A DNA stretch of 64,000 bases from NCBI RefSeq assembly GCF_000758305.1, contig NZ_CP009458.1, positions 2,728,001 through 2,792,000 of the forward strand. Direction: 5' to 3'. Below the pieces are notes generated by a model, which was not told the DNA's origin, did not search any database, and saw only the letters and a list, made by a program, of their open reading frames with translations. How positions within the stretch are numbered: position 1 is the stretch's first letter; every line of letters starts with the position of its first letter. Position numbers and translations under genes: made by a program. Origin of the DNA: Cedecea neteri. GTDB lineage: Bacteria > Pseudomonadota > Gammaproteobacteria > Enterobacterales > Enterobacteriaceae. Shown one piece after another: positions 8,713-18,021 of the stretch.

Positions 8713-9801
8713 TTATTTCGCGGCGGCTTCGCGCCACTGTTTGATGTAGTCCAGGCGTTTTTTCTGCTGCAGGTATTCCAGCAGGGTTTCATCCACCGGG
8801 ATTGGCTTCAGGGCATTGCCCAGCTTCTTAGTCATGCCGTCGATGTCGTTGTCACCGTCGATATCATTGCGAATAGACGGGATATCAGCCTGGTTTGCGA
8901 GAATATTTTGCCCTTTCTCAGACAGCACGTAGTCGATCCACAGCTTCGCCGCGTTGCTGTTTTTCGCTTCATTGCTGATAAAGGAGACGCGTGACAGCAC
9001 CAGGGTATAGTCCTTCGGATAAGCAATGCCGAGGGAAGTGTCCGTTTTGGCGCGAGCCTCGGCATAGGATCCCAAAATGTTGAAGCCAATCAGGTTTTCA
9101 CCCGAGGAGACTCGCTCCATCATGGTACCGGTTGAGGACTGGACCGAAAGGCCGCCTTTGGCTACATCGGCGAGGGTTTGGAAGTAATTTGGATCGGCTT
9201 TGTGATCCTGTACCGAAAGCATAAAGCCGAGACCGGATTTTTCGATATCGTAGGTGGTGACTTTTTTGCTGAATTTATCGGGCTGGCTGGCGATAAGTTT
9301 GGCCAACGCTGCATGGCTGTCAGGCACTTCATTGGCCGGGATCAGGCGTTTGTTGTAGATAAAAATGACCGGCTCATAGGTGGTGCCGTAGGCCTTGTCT
9401 TTCCACACTGCCCACTTCGGCAACTGGCCTTGCTCCGGGGATTTGTATTCCTGGGCATAATCGGTGGCGAGTTTTAATGCCGTGTCCATGGAGGAACTCC
9501 AGACCACGTCACCGCTGGTACCGCCGGCGGCCTGTTCGCTGATATAACGGTTGTACAGCTCGGTGCTGTTCATGTCGTTATATTCTACTTTGATGCCCGG
9601 ATATGCAGCCTCAAAGCCTTGAATAAGCGGGGCCGCGGTTTTGGTGTCGGTGGTGGAGTAGAGCACCACTTTGCCTTCTTTGGTCGCGGCATCGATGATT
9701 TTTTGATAATCCGCCGGATAGCCCTGAGGCACGGCAGAAAACGCGGAGGTAGAGAGCAGCACGGCAGAAGCAAGGCAAGATATACGTAACTTATTCGACA
9801 T
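8713..9801 (-). CDS. ABC importer substrate-binding protein, AfuA/FbpA type
   Basis: Periplasmic binding protein of 362 residues with a clear signal peptide (MSNKLRISCLASAVLLSTSA, cleavage near AFSA-VP). The mature part starts YQKIIDAATKEGKVVLYSTT, as in extracellular solute-binding family 1/6 proteins such as FbpA and AfuA. AfuA proteins of Actinobacillus and enteropathogens bind hexose or heptose phosphates, whereas FbpA binds ferric iron, so either substrate is possible. I do not see the adjacent YY pair that FbpA uses for iron, which leans toward an organic ligand. First gene of the leftward operon, 231 bases downstream of fabA. Confidence 0.8.
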   Translation of the reverse strand: MSNKLRISCLASAVLLSTSAFSAVPQGYPADYQKIIDAATKEGKVVLYSTTDTKTAAPLIQGFEAAYPGIKVEYNDMNSTELYNRYISEQAAGGTSGDVVWSSSMDTALKLATDYAQEYKSPEQGQLPKWAVWKDKAYGTTYEPVIFIYNKRLIPANEVPDSHAALAKLIASQPDKFSKKVTTYDIEKSGLGFMLSVQDHKADPNYFQTLADVAKGGLSVQSSTGTMMERVSSGENLIGFNILGSYAEARAKTDTSLGIAYPKDYTLVLSRVSFISNEAKNSNAAKLWIDYVLSEKGQNILANQADIPSIRNDIDGDNDIDGMTKKLGNALKPIPVDETLLEYLQQKKRLDYIKQWREAAAK

Positions 9802-9973
9802 TATTGTTAACCTCTAGTTACATTTGAGAAACTAAAAATCAACATAACGCATAACGTTTTTCAGACAAGAGGGGGCGTTTTTTATCTTCACGATTTGTGA
9901 TTTCGAACGTTGTTTAAGCAATTAACGCCATAAAAACCACGACAAGAAAGCGTCACTCAGGCGGACGGCAGAA

Positions 9974-10009
9974 ACAAAAAAGCACCCATTGTGAACAATG
10001 GATGCTTTC
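9974..10009 (-). terminator. Rho-independent terminator after fabA
   Basis: Read leftward, the stem pairs AAAGCATCCATTGT with ACAATGGGTGCTTT and is followed by TTTTT. One mismatch lies in a 14-bp stem. Confidence 0.85.
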
Positions 10010-10033
10010 GAGGTGAAGCCAGATAAAACGGTA

Positions 10034-10552
10034 TTAGAAAGCAGAGGTGTCTTTGAAAAGACCCACTTTCAGGTCGGTTGCGGTGTAGATCACACGGCCA
10101 TCAACCAGCACTTCACCGTCAGCCAGGCCCATAATCAGGCGGCGATTCACTACGCGTTTGAAGTGAATACGGTAGGTAACTTTCTTCGCGGTAGGGAGAA
10201 CCTGGCCGGTAAATTTCACTTCGCCCACGCCCAGCGCACGGCCTTTACCTTCACCACCGAGCCAGCCGAGGTAGAAACCAACCAGCTGCCACATGGCATC
10301 AAGGCCCAGGCAACCAGGCATCACCGGGTCGCCAATGAAGTGGCAACCAAAGAACCACAGGTCAGGGTTAATATCCAGCTCGGCTTCCACGTAACCTTTG
10401 TCAAAGTTACCGCCGTCCTCGGTCATCTTGACTACGCGGTCCATCATCAGCATGGAAGGTGCTGGTAACTGCGGGCCTTCAGCACCAAACAGTTCGCCAC
10501 GCCCTGAGGCAAGAAGATCTTCTTTCGTATAGGATTCGCGTTTATCTACCAT
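10034..10552 (-). CDS. fabA: 3-hydroxydecanoyl-ACP dehydratase/isomerase FabA
   Basis: Dehydrates 3-hydroxyacyl-ACP and isomerises trans-2- to cis-3-decenoyl-ACP, the branch point of unsaturated fatty acid synthesis. The catalytic pair is visible as His71 in FFGCHFIGD and Asp85 in GLDAMWQ. The 172 residues match E. coli FabA almost throughout. The promoter side carries FadR- and FabR-like sites (10591-10626), and the gene follows lonH on the same strand with a 68-base gap, as in E. coli. Confidence 0.98.
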   Translation of the reverse strand: MVDKRESYTKEDLLASGRGELFGAEGPQLPAPSMLMMDRVVKMTEDGGNFDKGYVEAELDINPDLWFFGCHFIGDPVMPGCLGLDAMWQLVGFYLGWLGGEGKGRALGVGEVKFTGQVLPTAKKVTYRIHFKRVVNRRLIMGLADGEVLVDGRVIYTATDLKVGLFKDTSAF

Positions 10553-10590
10553 GTCTACAGTAAGCCTTTTTATAATGAAGCACGCAGGTT

Positions 10591-10626
10591 AGCTAACACG
10601 TGTACGCTCAACAAGTCCGATCAGTT
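10591..10626 (-). promoter_or_regulatory. FabR-like palindrome and FadR box upstream of fabA
   Basis: Read leftward, AACTGATCGGACTTGTT (10626-10610) fits the FadR consensus ANCTGGTCNGACNNGTT at all but one defined position. It is followed by AGCGTACACGTGTTAGCT (10608-10591), the FabR-type palindrome known from E. coli fabA. FadR activates and FabR represses fabA in E. coli. The FadR box overlaps the last codons of lonH. Confidence 0.8.
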
Positions 10627-12375
10627 GTGGTTGAACCAGTTGAGCCAGCGTAGCGGCCACGGAAAGCGCTGGCGAACATCCGGCGCCGAGGCCTGAGCAA
10701 TACGCTCCTGCACCGCACGCATCAGGGTGTTTTGCCCTTCGCCATCCCACGGGAGATTGGTCAATAACGGCAGGGCATCAGCCACGTCGTCAATGGCCCA
10801 AATCGAGAATTTATTTTGCTCGACGGCCTCCAGTACATCTTTGTGCAGCGACAGGTGACGCACGTTCGCCAGAGGAATAATCACCCCCTGAACGCCGCTA
10901 AACTCACGCTGCTGACAGATACGGAAAAAGCCTTCCACTTTTTCATTCAGCCCGCCAACCGGCTGTACGCGGCCGAACTGATCCACAGAGCCAGTGATAG
11001 CGATGTGTTGATAAATTGGAACGTTAGCCAGGGCGCTTATCAGCGCACAAAGCTCAGCCATGGAAGCGCTGTCGCCGTCGACTTCGCTGTAAGATTGCTC
11101 GAAGGTGATGGATGCTGAAAACGGGATTTGCTGGTCAAGCTGCAGCTCTGACATCAGAAATGCCTGCATGATCATCATCCCTTTGGCGTGAATGTTGCCG
11201 CCAAGTTCTGCCTTGCGTTCTACGTCCGTAAATTCCCCATCACCGACGTGAACCACGCAGCTAATACGAGAAGGTTCGCCAAACGCCCGTGGATGACCAG
11301 GGAATTCAATGACCGACAGAGCGTTGATCTGGCCAACCATTTCGCCTTCGGTTTCAATCAGGATTTGCTCCATCAGGATTTCATCCCGCATGCGCTCGGC
11401 CAGGAAACCTTCGCGCCATTCACGCTGCTCGAGCATTTGCTGGAGCTGTTCGGCGTTAAAGCTGTTTTCTTCGGTAAACGGCGCGACTTCGCGCAGCTGG
11501 CGTGAAATCCAGGAAGGGCAGAGCGGCAGCATTTCCTGATCGCCCGTGTAGCGGACGGCCTCACGAATCAGCGGTTGCCAGGCATCGGCTGCTGGTGCAG
11601 GCAATGATTTCTCAGCGGCAATGGCATAGATCCACTGACACCAAAGCGCCATTTCATCGGCAGAAACAATTTGCAGATTGTCTTCAAATTCACTGTAGAT
11701 AGCGGCCGAAGCCAGATCCATCTCCATTTCCTGGAAATCTGCCAGAGAGTCGCGCTCGCCAACCAGCACCAGTTTGAAATCCAACGCTAATGACGGGATT
11801 TTCACCGGCAGTGGACGAGTTTCGTCAGGTGAAATCCAGTCAAAACGCCCCTGGATCATGATTTGTTTCAGGCGCAGCCACAGCAGCGGCTGGGCAAGGA
11901 CGCTACGCATCGACAGCACCAGGACGCCACCGTTCACGCGATGAATCAGACCAGGCTCCAGCGACACTTCACCTGCAAACTGGCGCACACAGCCAAACAG
12001 TTGTTCCGGTTCAACCCAGTCAGCGGCAATTACTTCTCCGCTGGACGCAAAGTTATCGTCAGTGTGCTCGGCCGGTTGCAGCGTGACCCGGCTACCTTCA
12101 ATGAGATAGTGTCCGCCAACAATCTCGTCCTCTTCGTCACGGGATGCTTCAACGGCCGCGGCGATAAGATCCAGATACTCTTGTTCTTCCGGAGCTTTTA
12201 TCAGCATCAGATCGACGGAAGAAACGGAAAGGTTGAGTTGCTCAATCCCGTAAACTAAACGAGGTTGAATCGCAGAAAGAGGGGCAGCGTCTGTATCATA
12301 AGGCTGTGCAAAAATTTCCTGATAGCTTTCGGTATCAGGCACCAGGGCACGCCAGTCAAGTCGATTAGTCGTCAA
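10621..12375 (-). CDS. lonH: Lon-family protease LonH (YcbZ)
   Basis: ATP-independent Lon-like protease of the YcbZ/LonH group. The C-terminal protease domain shows the Ser-Lys dyad (Ser in VDGDSASMAE, Lys in GGLNEKVEG). The N-terminal region resembles a AAA module but I see no Walker A. I use the TTG at 12375 because it gives 584 residues and aligns with the E. coli start (TITKLAWRDLVPD against TTNRLDWRALVPD). An in-frame ATG at 12474 would add 33 residues with no counterpart. The Shine-Dalgarno site is weak for both. Confidence 0.93.
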   Translation of the reverse strand: MTTNRLDWRALVPDTESYQEIFAQPYDTDAAPLSAIQPRLVYGIEQLNLSVSSVDLMLIKAPEEQEYLDLIAAAVEASRDEEDEIVGGHYLIEGSRVTLQPAEHTDDNFASSGEVIAADWVEPEQLFGCVRQFAGEVSLEPGLIHRVNGGVLVLSMRSVLAQPLLWLRLKQIMIQGRFDWISPDETRPLPVKIPSLALDFKLVLVGERDSLADFQEMEMDLASAAIYSEFEDNLQIVSADEMALWCQWIYAIAAEKSLPAPAADAWQPLIREAVRYTGDQEMLPLCPSWISRQLREVAPFTEENSFNAEQLQQMLEQREWREGFLAERMRDEILMEQILIETEGEMVGQINALSVIEFPGHPRAFGEPSRISCVVHVGDGEFTDVERKAELGGNIHAKGMMIMQAFLMSELQLDQQIPFSASITFEQSYSEVDGDSASMAELCALISALANVPIYQHIAITGSVDQFGRVQPVGGLNEKVEGFFRICQQREFSGVQGVIIPLANVRHLSLHKDVLEAVEQNKFSIWAIDDVADALPLLTNLPWDGEGQNTLMRAVQERIAQASAPDVRQRFPWPLRWLNWFNHN

Positions 12376-12551
12376 AGTCGCTATATTTTTTAATGAGATG
12401 TCAAAGGCGCGATTATACAAGAATCGCTCGGGTAGCACACGGATAAAGCAGTAACACAGTTTTATCCCCCTCACAGCTTTGATTTTCAGTTCAGCGAATG
12501 GCGGAAAAACTGTTATTCTGAACTAAGTTACACGGTCACACTGAGATCACA

Positions 12552-13004
12552 ATGAAATATCAACAGTTGGAAAATCTCGAGAGCGGCTGGAAGTGGAAGT
12601 ATCTGGTTAAGAAGCATCGCGAAGGGGAATTAATCACGCGATACATTGAGGCCAGTGCAGCCCAAGAGGCGGTAGAGCAGCTCCTGACGCTGGAGAATGT
12701 GCCGGTTCTGGTTCAGAGCTGGATTGATCAGCATATGAACCCGGCGCTGCATAACCGCATGAAGCAAACGATTCGTGCCCGGCGTAAAAGGCATTTTAAC
12801 GCTGAGCATCAGCATACCCGTAAAAAATCTATCGATCTGGAATATCTTGTCTGGCAGCGTCTGGCCGGGCTTGCACAGCGTCGTGGCAATACGCTTTCGG
12901 AAACGGTTGTTCAACTGATTGAAGATGCGGAACGCAAAGAGAAGGTGGAAAGTAAGATGTCGACGCTTAAGCAGGATCTGCAGGCTATGCTGGGCAAAAA
13001 ATGA
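12552..13004 (+). CDS. matP: Macrodomain Ter protein MatP
   Basis: DNA-binding protein that condenses the terminus macrodomain by binding matS sites and links it to the divisome through ZapB. The 150 residues begin MKYQQLENLESGWKWKYLVK, nearly identical to E. coli MatP, with the ribbon-helix-helix dimerisation region toward the C-terminus (SIDLEYLVWQRLAGLAQ). Transcribed divergently from lonH, as in E. coli. A terminator shared with ompA follows. Confidence 0.97.
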   Translation: MKYQQLENLESGWKWKYLVKKHREGELITRYIEASAAQEAVEQLLTLENVPVLVQSWIDQHMNPALHNRMKQTIRARRKRHFNAEHQHTRKKSIDLEYLVWQRLAGLAQRRGNTLSETVVQLIEDAERKEKVESKMSTLKQDLQAMLGKK

Positions 13005-13052
13005 CGCGATGAAAGCGCGTGTGACTGAGTCACCGTGAAACTTCAAGCAATA

Positions 13053-13078
13053 AAAAACCCCGCCATGGCGGGGTTTTT
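13053..13078. terminator. Bidirectional terminator between matP and ompA
   Basis: Perfect GC-rich hairpin AAAAACCCCGCC/GGCGGGGTTTTT with A/T runs on both sides. It can serve rightward matP and leftward ompA. Confidence 0.92.
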
Positions 13079-13095
13079 GTTCAAGGAAGAGTAAC

Positions 13096-14172
13096 TTATG
13101 CCGCAGGCTGAGTTACAACTTCTTTGATACCTTTAACTTCGATCTCAACGCGACGATCTGGAGCCAGGCAGTCGATCAGTTTAGCTTTAGGCGCTACGTT
13201 GTCACAGGTGTTGCCGGTAACTGGGTTAGCTTTGCCCATGCCACGTGGAGAGATTTTGTTCGCTGGGATACCTTTAGAGATCAGGTAATCAACAACGCTC
13301 TGTGCACGTTTTTCAGACAGTTTCAGGTTGTACTGCTCGGAACCGATACGGTCGGTGTAGCCCAGAACAACAACGGAACCATCTTTAGGATCCAGGTTGC
13401 TCAGCTGGGTGTACAGCTGATCCAGTGCCTGCTGACCTTCTGGTTTCAGGGTAGCTTTGTTGAAGTTGAACAGAACGTCAGACTTCAGAGTGAAGTGTTT
13501 GGTCTGTACTTCTGGAGCTGGAGCCGGAGCTGGCGCTACAACTGGAGCAGCAGCTTCCTGCTGACCGAAGCGGTAGGAAACACCTACGCTCAGCATGCCG
13601 TTGTCTGGACGAGTACCAACGGTCTGTGCATCACCGATGTTGTTAACCCACTGGTATTCCAGACGGGTAGCGATGTCACGGGTAACAGCCCACTCAACAC
13701 CACCAGCGAATACTGGAGAAACACCGGTGTCGTGGTCTTTCAGACGCTCACCAGCCGCGTTGTTAGCGGTGGAGTCTGCACGCCATACCATGCCGCCCAG
13801 ACGGGTGTAGATGTCCAGGTCGTCAGTGATTGGGTAACCCAGTTTAGCGGTCAGCTGCACGCCCTGAGCTTTGAAAGCACCGTTTTCTGGGGTGCCTTTG
13901 TAAGGCATACGGCCCAGCCAGTCATAACCCATTTCGAAACCAACGTACGGGTTAACCTGGTAACCACCGAATGCACCAGCACCCAGTTGGCTTTCGTGGG
14001 TCGGACCACTGCCGATACCACGGTCATAGCCGTTACCGTAGAAACCGGTGTCGTGGTACTGGGACCAGCCCAGTTTACCACCTGCATACCAGGTGTTATC
14101 TTTCGGTGCGGCCTGCGCTACGGTAGCGAAGCCAGCCAGTGCCACTGCAATCGCGATAGCTGTCTTTTTCAT
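13096..14172 (-). CDS. ompA: Outer-membrane porin A (OmpA)
   Basis: Major outer-membrane protein: an 8-strand N-terminal barrel and a C-terminal periplasmic peptidoglycan-binding domain, joined by an Ala/Pro hinge (VVAPAPAPAPE). The signal peptide MKKTAIAIAVALAGFATVAQ is cleaved after AQA to give the mature start APKDNTWY. The C-terminal domain has the diaminopimelate-binding stretch (YTDRIGSEQYNLKLSEKRA) and the two Cys of the known disulphide (TCDN, IDCL). The 358 residues exceed E. coli (346), mostly through barrel-loop insertions such as YGNGYDRGIGSGP. Start chosen at the MKKT codon after GAGG. Confidence 0.98.
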   Translation of the reverse strand: MKKTAIAIAVALAGFATVAQAAPKDNTWYAGGKLGWSQYHDTGFYGNGYDRGIGSGPTHESQLGAGAFGGYQVNPYVGFEMGYDWLGRMPYKGTPENGAFKAQGVQLTAKLGYPITDDLDIYTRLGGMVWRADSTANNAAGERLKDHDTGVSPVFAGGVEWAVTRDIATRLEYQWVNNIGDAQTVGTRPDNGMLSVGVSYRFGQQEAAAPVVAPAPAPAPEVQTKHFTLKSDVLFNFNKATLKPEGQQALDQLYTQLSNLDPKDGSVVVLGYTDRIGSEQYNLKLSEKRAQSVVDYLISKGIPANKISPRGMGKANPVTGNTCDNVAPKAKLIDCLAPDRRVEIEVKGIKEVVTQPAA

Positions 14173-14306
14173 TTTTTGCGCCTCATTATCATCCAAAAGG
14201 CCATGAGCTCTAAACCAATTTAAAGCCCAGGGTTAAATCCTTCGCCCGGGTTTACGCTCAATTGTTACTCTACCGATATATCGGTGTTATGAAGAGCAAC
14301 CCTGGC
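14173..14306 (-). promoter_or_regulatory. ompA 5' untranslated leader and promoter-proximal region
   Basis: The leader sequence can be followed against the E. coli ompA leader. It begins GCCAGGGTTGCTC (14306 leftward), contains an ACCGATATATCGGT palindrome (14273-14286) and ends TGAGGCGCAAAAA before the ATG. In E. coli this leader has hairpins that give the ompA mRNA its long life and is a target of small RNAs. The -10-like TAGACT lies just upstream, around 14318-14323. The rest of the sulA-ompA gap, to 14529, shows only a short imperfect hairpin (14443-14460) and no gene. Confidence 0.75.
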
Positions 14307-14529
14307 GAGGTAAAGTCTACAACGTAGTTGAAAAGTTACAAGTGTGAAGTCCGTCAGGCATATGAAAAAAAACGACTTGCATACATATTTTTTTACAAAA
14401 CGGATTGTTTTTTGAACGAGCTCTCTATCAAGAGAACCCCGTCAAACCGCCATATGGCGGGCATTTTTGAGTCATGGCAGCGGATTGTATGGCATACGTA
14501 AAAAATTCCAGGATTTCTCCTAAATTTAC

Positions 14530-15039
14530 TTAATGATACAAACTAGAATGAATTTTTAGGCCATTTCGTGGTCTTGAACCGGATGTCCTTCTGCTGGTTG
14601 GACGCATTATAAAGCCCATCGCGTTACCTGTTTCCGCTGCGATCGTTAGCCGTGAATGTTCTTCATCTGTTAATTCTTCTGGTAGCCAGCCGATCACAAC
14701 GCTGTAATTTCCTGTCTGTAAAGCTTTCACCATGGCGTCAACGGTACAAAGCGGATCTAACTGACTTGCCTGCATCACTTTTGCCAGCGGCAGCCCAGCC
14801 CCCTGCAGCCATGCGCGGCTCAGTTTTTGCTGTGGCGTCAGCCATAGCTGCCAGCGAGATTGTTGTCCCAACTGCTGTAATAAAGGTAGCAGAATAAACT
14901 GGGTAACCCATGGGCTCTCTTCACTGTAAACCACTTCACTGATTAACCCCTGTACGCTGTTATCAGAGAGAGACTGCGCCGGGGAGTGCGGAGTAACTAC
15001 AACATGATGAAAGTGAGCTTGAGCGTTATGTGAGTGCAT
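14530..15039 (-). CDS. sulA: SOS cell-division inhibitor SulA
   Basis: DNA-damage-induced inhibitor that binds FtsZ and blocks ring assembly until degraded by Lon. The 169 residues carry the FtsZ-contact region (WLTPQQKLSRAWLQGAGLPL) and end KIHSSLYH, the histidine-terminated tail that Lon recognises in E. coli SulA. A LexA box lies 22 bases upstream. The neighbours ompA and sxy are conserved. Confidence 0.96.
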   Translation of the reverse strand: MHSHNAQAHFHHVVVTPHSPAQSLSDNSVQGLISEVVYSEESPWVTQFILLPLLQQLGQQSRWQLWLTPQQKLSRAWLQGAGLPLAKVMQASQLDPLCTVDAMVKALQTGNYSVVIGWLPEELTDEEHSRLTIAAETGNAMGFIMRPTSRRTSGSRPRNGLKIHSSLYH

Positions 15040-15060
15040 AGTGAGTCCCGCCTAATGGGT

Positions 15061-15080
15061 TACTGTATGCATATACAGTA
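15061..15080. promoter_or_regulatory. LexA (SOS) box upstream of sulA
   Basis: TACTGTATGCATATACAGTA: CTG, ten bases, CAG, with near-perfect dyad symmetry. This matches the consensus TACTGTATATATATACAGTA at 18 of 20 positions. It is 22 bases from the sulA start. Confidence 0.93.
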
Positions 15081-15256
15081 ATGCCTGTGCGAACAAAGAT
15101 CAACCGGAATTTCGGAAAGTGTCTCGCATTTTCGGTACGCAAAAGCGCTATAGATGAAATTGTCATTGCCATTATCTTTAACCTTACTTATTTTCAGGGA
15201 TTAAGAGGGCGGGTAACCAGAACAGCTATTTACCAGTTGATATATAAGGACATATT

Positions 15257-15886
15257 ATGAAAAAGGTGACATTTATTAGAATTCATAAATCACGGGAATA
15301 TCTTTCGTCACTGGGGAAAATCGGTTGTCGACCGCTATTTGGTGGTTATAGTCTGACCGTTGACGGCGTGGTGTTTGCTATGGTGGCTGAAGGTGAACTT
15401 TATCTGCGGGCTTGTGAACAGTGCGCGGAGTATTTTATCCAAAAATCGGCGCCTCCTCTGATGTACAGTAAACGCGGGCTTCCTGTCGCGCTGAATTACT
15501 ACCGTGTCGATGAAGAACTTTGGGAAAATCCGGAAAAACTCGTCCAGCTCTCTTCTCTGGCGTTAAGAAGCGCCCAACGTGAGAAGAAACAAATCAAAAT
15601 ACGTTCTCGTCGCCTTAAAGACCTCCCCAATCTTTCCCTGAATATTGAAGTTATGCTTCGTGAGGTGGGGATCAATGATCCACAAACGCTTCAACTCTTT
15701 GGTGCCAAACGGTCATGGCTAAAATTACGCAACACCAGGAAAACGGTAGGTATTAAAGTCCTGCTCTCGCTTGCAGGTGCTATTCGTGGTGTTCATGAGG
15801 CGGTACTGCCTGCTGAGGTTCGGAAAGAATTGACGGAATGGTGGCGCTGCTATGAGCAGCGCCAGCAAGCTTACTCTGAACACTGA
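15257..15886 (+). CDS. sxy: Competence/CRP-S regulator Sxy (TfoX)
   Basis: Cofactor that directs CRP to CRP-S promoters of DNA-uptake genes. The 209 residues contain the TfoX N-terminal domain (RPLFGGYSLTVDGVVFAMV) and the C-terminal TfoX_C helix-hairpin-helix-like domain (LPNLSLNIEVMLREVGI). The ATG follows AAGGACATATT. The 3' end overlaps the convergent yccS by 16 bases. Confidence 0.94.
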   Translation: MKKVTFIRIHKSREYLSSLGKIGCRPLFGGYSLTVDGVVFAMVAEGELYLRACEQCAEYFIQKSAPPLMYSKRGLPVALNYYRVDEELWENPEKLVQLSSLALRSAQREKKQIKIRSRRLKDLPNLSLNIEVMLREVGINDPQTLQLFGAKRSWLKLRNTRKTVGIKVLLSLAGAIRGVHEAVLPAEVRKELTEWWRCYEQRQQAYSEH

Positions 15887-18012
15887 GAGATTTGCTGTTG
15901 AAGACGTGAGATCTCAGGCAGAAGAGCAATCAATAACCCAATTTGTTGCAGAACCAGGGGTTCTTTTGTGTCTGCCCGAGTCTCAAGCTGTGAGATGCGC
16001 GCGGAGAGCCCTGCCAGAGCAGTCTGAACACGCTCCTCATCAACAGGCAGGTGATGTAATGCGTCATCAACATAGCAGACGGCGTCATCGAGTAACACTA
16101 ACGTATCACCGTGGTTGAGTTTTTCCCTGTGTGCACCTAATGCAGAGATATAGCTATTAAAGGAGTGATTCAGGCAAAGCAGGCGAAACGCCGCTTCGCG
16201 CATGTCATCTGAGACGCGAGGTTCAGATGACATATTTGAAACAACTGAGGCGAGATCAGCGTCTCTGTTATGGGCATCTCGCCGGGCAATACGATATTCA
16301 AGACGGTTATCACGCCCCTGGTGGTACTGTTCAAGAATCGCATCCAGATAACGACAATTAGCGTTGAACGCACGTTCAACGACTCGTGAAAGCCGGCGGA
16401 ATCGCCAGTCAGGCCAGATGAAACTCACTGCAGCCCAGGCTATTGCACAGCCTAAAAGTGTATCAATCACGCGCGGGAGAGCGACTTCAAATCCTTCACC
16501 CAACAGGTTAAAGCACAGCAATACCAGCAGCGTAATAAACATGGTGGCATGGGCGTATTGCACATTACGGAAAGCGAAGAACAGCACGCCAGTAATAACG
16601 ATAAGTATCAGCTGACCTTCGAGAGACGGAACAAGCCAAAGCAAGGGCAGGCCAACGGCCACCCCAACCAGTGTGCCGATGATACGCAGCGCTAAGCGTC
16701 TTCGGGTTGCACTGTAGTTGGGCTGGCAGACAAACAAGCTGGTCAGAAGTATCCAGTAACCGTGTTGCAAACCCGTAAATTGAATAAACGCATAGCCCAC
16801 ACAGAGTACCAGTGACATCCGTACCGCATGGCGAAAGAGTGCGGATTCTGGCGTGAGGTTAAGCTTTAGCCGCTGCCAGATATCATCGAATCCGGTTAGC
16901 TTGTCGTCGGCTAAACGGTGCTCGGGATCGTTCTGTGGCTCAGCAATAGCCTGTTCTGACTCAATGTTTGCCAGTTGCGCATCAATTGCCTTCAGATTTG
17001 TAATCAGAAAGCCCAATGCTTTTATCTCTGAAGCGGTTGCATGACTCACACGAATTCGATCCAGCGCGGAGTCCAGATGGGTAAATGCGCGTTCAAACCG
17101 TGGGTCGTGCTGATAAGGGACTCGCAACAGGATTGATCGAGAGAGCTGCTGACAGGCCTGTGACTGCATCGTTAGCAGGCGCTGAAAGCGGAACATCACG
17201 TCGCTGTAGCGAAACTTATCGCGCAAAGCCTGGTACTGAATATGGGAAGAACTCGCTCGTTCGTGAATATCCTGGGCTACGAAATAATAGTGAAGTGTCC
17301 GGCGAGTGCCTCTCTGCCCCCGGTCGCCGCGAAGGCGAGTCAGTAATGAGCTTTTTGTCTGATTTAGCGTGGTCACTAATTGGCTGTTAGCCATGGCCAA
17401 CTGGAGCATTGGAGCCTGACTGTCTTCTTCTATATCAGGATCAAATAGCGTGGCTTTAATTTCAAGAAAGCTCGCGAGGCTTTCATAACAGCGTGCCAGA
17501 TTGTCCTGCAGCGGGCGAATAGGGAAAATCAAATGGCCTGCTAACGTCAGGAAGTTGTACCAGACGGCGCCGGCTAAAAGGAACAGCGGTTGCTGATACC
17601 AGTGCTCATAGAGGGAAATACCGAGCATCGTGTAGATGGCGATAAGCAGCGCGCCAAAGGCAATGGTGGCATAGCGTTGCCCTAATCCGCCAAGGAGGAT
17701 GAATCCGCTGGTGGATACCGTTAAACCCACTGCAAACAGCCACGGCCAGGGGAACAGTAACTCCACGGATGCTGAAGCAATAAAAAAGCTGACTAAAGTG
17801 ATCAGTAAATTTCGTAGCCTACCACTCACTCGGTCGTCGAGATCGGCCAGGGCTGCAGCCACAACGCCAAGCGTGAGGGGAATCGTCAGCTTGACCTCAC
17901 CAAGCCACCACGGCAGCGCCGCAGTGCCTGCAAGGGCAATAAATATGCGCAAGTTATAAAGCCAGGCGCTGTTCCAGGTATAACGACGTACCAGTGGGCT
18001 TAGGGTCAGCAC
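15871..18012 (-). CDS. yccS: FUSC-family inner-membrane protein YccS
   Basis: Inner-membrane protein of the YccS/YhfK/fusaric-acid-resistance (FUSC) type. Two blocks of about five hydrophobic segments (about residues 15-160 and 390-510) are each followed by a cytoplasmic helical region. Length 713 against 717 in E. coli. The role is not established; the family is linked to efflux of aromatic acids. It lies 9 bases downstream of yccF, so the two are probably co-transcribed. Confidence 0.92.
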   Translation of the reverse strand: MLTLSPLVRRYTWNSAWLYNLRIFIALAGTAALPWWLGEVKLTIPLTLGVVAAALADLDDRVSGRLRNLLITLVSFFIASASVELLFPWPWLFAVGLTVSTSGFILLGGLGQRYATIAFGALLIAIYTMLGISLYEHWYQQPLFLLAGAVWYNFLTLAGHLIFPIRPLQDNLARCYESLASFLEIKATLFDPDIEEDSQAPMLQLAMANSQLVTTLNQTKSSLLTRLRGDRGQRGTRRTLHYYFVAQDIHERASSSHIQYQALRDKFRYSDVMFRFQRLLTMQSQACQQLSRSILLRVPYQHDPRFERAFTHLDSALDRIRVSHATASEIKALGFLITNLKAIDAQLANIESEQAIAEPQNDPEHRLADDKLTGFDDIWQRLKLNLTPESALFRHAVRMSLVLCVGYAFIQFTGLQHGYWILLTSLFVCQPNYSATRRRLALRIIGTLVGVAVGLPLLWLVPSLEGQLILIVITGVLFFAFRNVQYAHATMFITLLVLLCFNLLGEGFEVALPRVIDTLLGCAIAWAAVSFIWPDWRFRRLSRVVERAFNANCRYLDAILEQYHQGRDNRLEYRIARRDAHNRDADLASVVSNMSSEPRVSDDMREAAFRLLCLNHSFNSYISALGAHREKLNHGDTLVLLDDAVCYVDDALHHLPVDEERVQTALAGLSARISQLETRADTKEPLVLQQIGLLIALLPEISRLQQQISQCSE

Positions 18013-18021
18013 AATGGCTCC

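Noticed and set aside
13495..14223. Rightward 242-codon open frame opposite ompA
   Set aside because: Mirror of the highly biased ompA codon usage; no ribosome site and no recognisable domain.
14443..14470. CCGCCATATGGCGG hairpin as the sulA terminator
   Set aside because: Read leftward it is followed by only three Ts; too weak to call.
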